Of a stretch of 7,049 nt of DNA, positions 6,422 to 7,049 are shown one piece after another. The notes beneath the pieces are model-generated. The model saw nothing but the letters and a program-made list of their open reading frames with translations. It ran no database searches and was not told the origin of the DNA. Source of the stretch: an uncultured Muribaculaceae bacterium (GTDB taxonomy: Bacteria; Bacteroidota; Bacteroidia; Bacteroidales; Muribaculaceae); NCBI GenBank assembly GCA_905207535.1, contig CAJLLX010000101.1:1-7049 (forward strand). The letters run 5' to 3'. Each line of letters starts with the position of its first letter. Position 1 is the first letter of the stretch. Made by a program: the position numbers and the translations under genes.

Positions 6422-7049
6422 ATGGTATCTGTAATCATACTCAACTGGAACGGAGCTGCCCTCCTCGAGGAGTATCTCCCCTCAGTGGTAGCCAACACCC
6501 CCGCCGACAAAGCTCAGGTCGTCGTGGCCGACAACGGCAGCACCGACAGCTCGCTGCAGCTGCTCGCCGAGCGCTTCCCGTCGGTCAAAGTGATCCGTTT
6601 TCCCGAAAACTACGGCTTCGCCGAGGGGTACAACCGCGCCCTCGCCCTCACCGACACACCCTACACAGTGCTGCTCAACTCCGATGTAGCCGTTCCTCAG
6701 GGGTGGCTCGAGCCTCTGATCGACGCCATGGAGCGCGACCCGCAGCTCGGCGCATGTCAGCCCAAAATCATCAGCTACCGCGACCGCTCACGCTTCGAGT
6801 ATGCCGGCGCCGCCGGCGGATTCATCGACCGCAACGGCTACCCCTATTGCCGGGGACGCATCTTCGACGTGGTGGAGGAGGATCAGGGGCAATACGACAC
6901 ACAGATCCCCGTGTTCTGGGCCAGCGGAGCAGCCCTGATGGTGCGCACAGATCTTTACCGGCAGGTAGGAGGGCTCGACGCCCGCTTTTTCGCACATATG
7001 GAGGAGATCGACCTCTGCTGGCGCATGCAGCTCGCCGGCTACACCATCG
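6422..7049 (+). CDS. Family 2 glycosyltransferase, 3'-partial
   Basis: This is the N-terminal 209 residues of a GT2 (GT-A fold) glycosyltransferase; the frame stays open to the right edge. It starts MVSVIILNWNG, the usual opening strand of the family, at an ATG 21 nt after the acyltransferase stop. Nucleotide-sugar binding residues are visible as ADNGSTDS (36-43, Asp37 and Asp42). ENYGFAEGYNRAL at 62-74 and LLNSDV at 84-89 (the DxD-like metal site with Asp88) follow. MEEIDLCWR at 193-201 carries the expected acidic catalytic region. These features fit the WbbL/rhamnosyltransferase-like branch (COG1216), whose members build surface polysaccharide or LPS. Donor and acceptor cannot be read from the sequence. 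Whether a C-terminal membrane segment exists lies beyond the window. Its place after an LpxL-like gene suggests work on LPS or a related glycolipid, by inference. Confidence 0.9.
   Translation, partial: MVSVIILNWNGAALLEEYLPSVVANTPADKAQVVVADNGSTDSSLQLLAERFPSVKVIRFPENYGFAEGYNRALALTDTPYTVLLNSDVAVPQGWLEPLIDAMERDPQLGACQPKIISYRDRSRFEYAGAAGGFIDRNGYPYCRGRIFDVVEEDQGQYDTQIPVFWASGAALMVRTDLYRQVGGLDARFFAHMEEIDLCWRMQLAGYTI

Overview
This window looks like ordinary chromosome from a GC-rich member of the Bacteroidales. The clues are the DUF5683-type membrane protein followed by a LysM lytic transglycosylase, the two-ACT-domain form of SerB, and the lack of convincing Shine-Dalgarno sequences ahead of most starts. 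GC content is about 60% from sampling a few lines, and the codons strongly favour C or G in third position. That fits a Muribaculaceae-like or Alistipes-like genome better than a low-GC Bacteroides, but the genus is an inference.

Six genes lie head to tail on the + strand and fill almost the whole window. In order they are: (1) the 3' part of a DUF5683 membrane protein gene, open to the left edge (3-860); (2) a secreted MltD-like lytic transglycosylase with LysM domains (906-2777); (3) phosphoserine phosphatase SerB (2797-4086); (4) MtaB, the methylthiotransferase acting on t6A37 of tRNA (4083-5492); (5) an LpxL/HtrB-family acyltransferase (5489-6400); and (6) the 5' part of a family 2 glycosyltransferase that runs off the right edge (6422-7049, with no stop in the window).

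The gaps are 45, 19, -4, -4 and 21 nt. serB-mtaB and mtaB-acyltransferase share ATGA stop/start overlaps. I see no strong terminator or convincing promoter inside the window, so genes 2-6 at least are probably one transcription unit. The largest gap, 861-905, holds only a weak hairpin. No stretch over 300 nt lacks a gene.

The products do not form one pathway. Genes 1, 2, 5 and 6 concern the cell envelope: a membrane protein, peptidoglycan cleavage, lipid acylation (probably lipid A) and sugar transfer. SerB makes serine and MtaB modifies tRNA. This mixed but tightly packed layout is typical of bacterial housekeeping operons. I found no tRNA, rRNA, CRISPR array, insertion sequence, phage gene or attachment site, and no sign of a new biological system. 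The findings below are modest details of the genes and their junctions.
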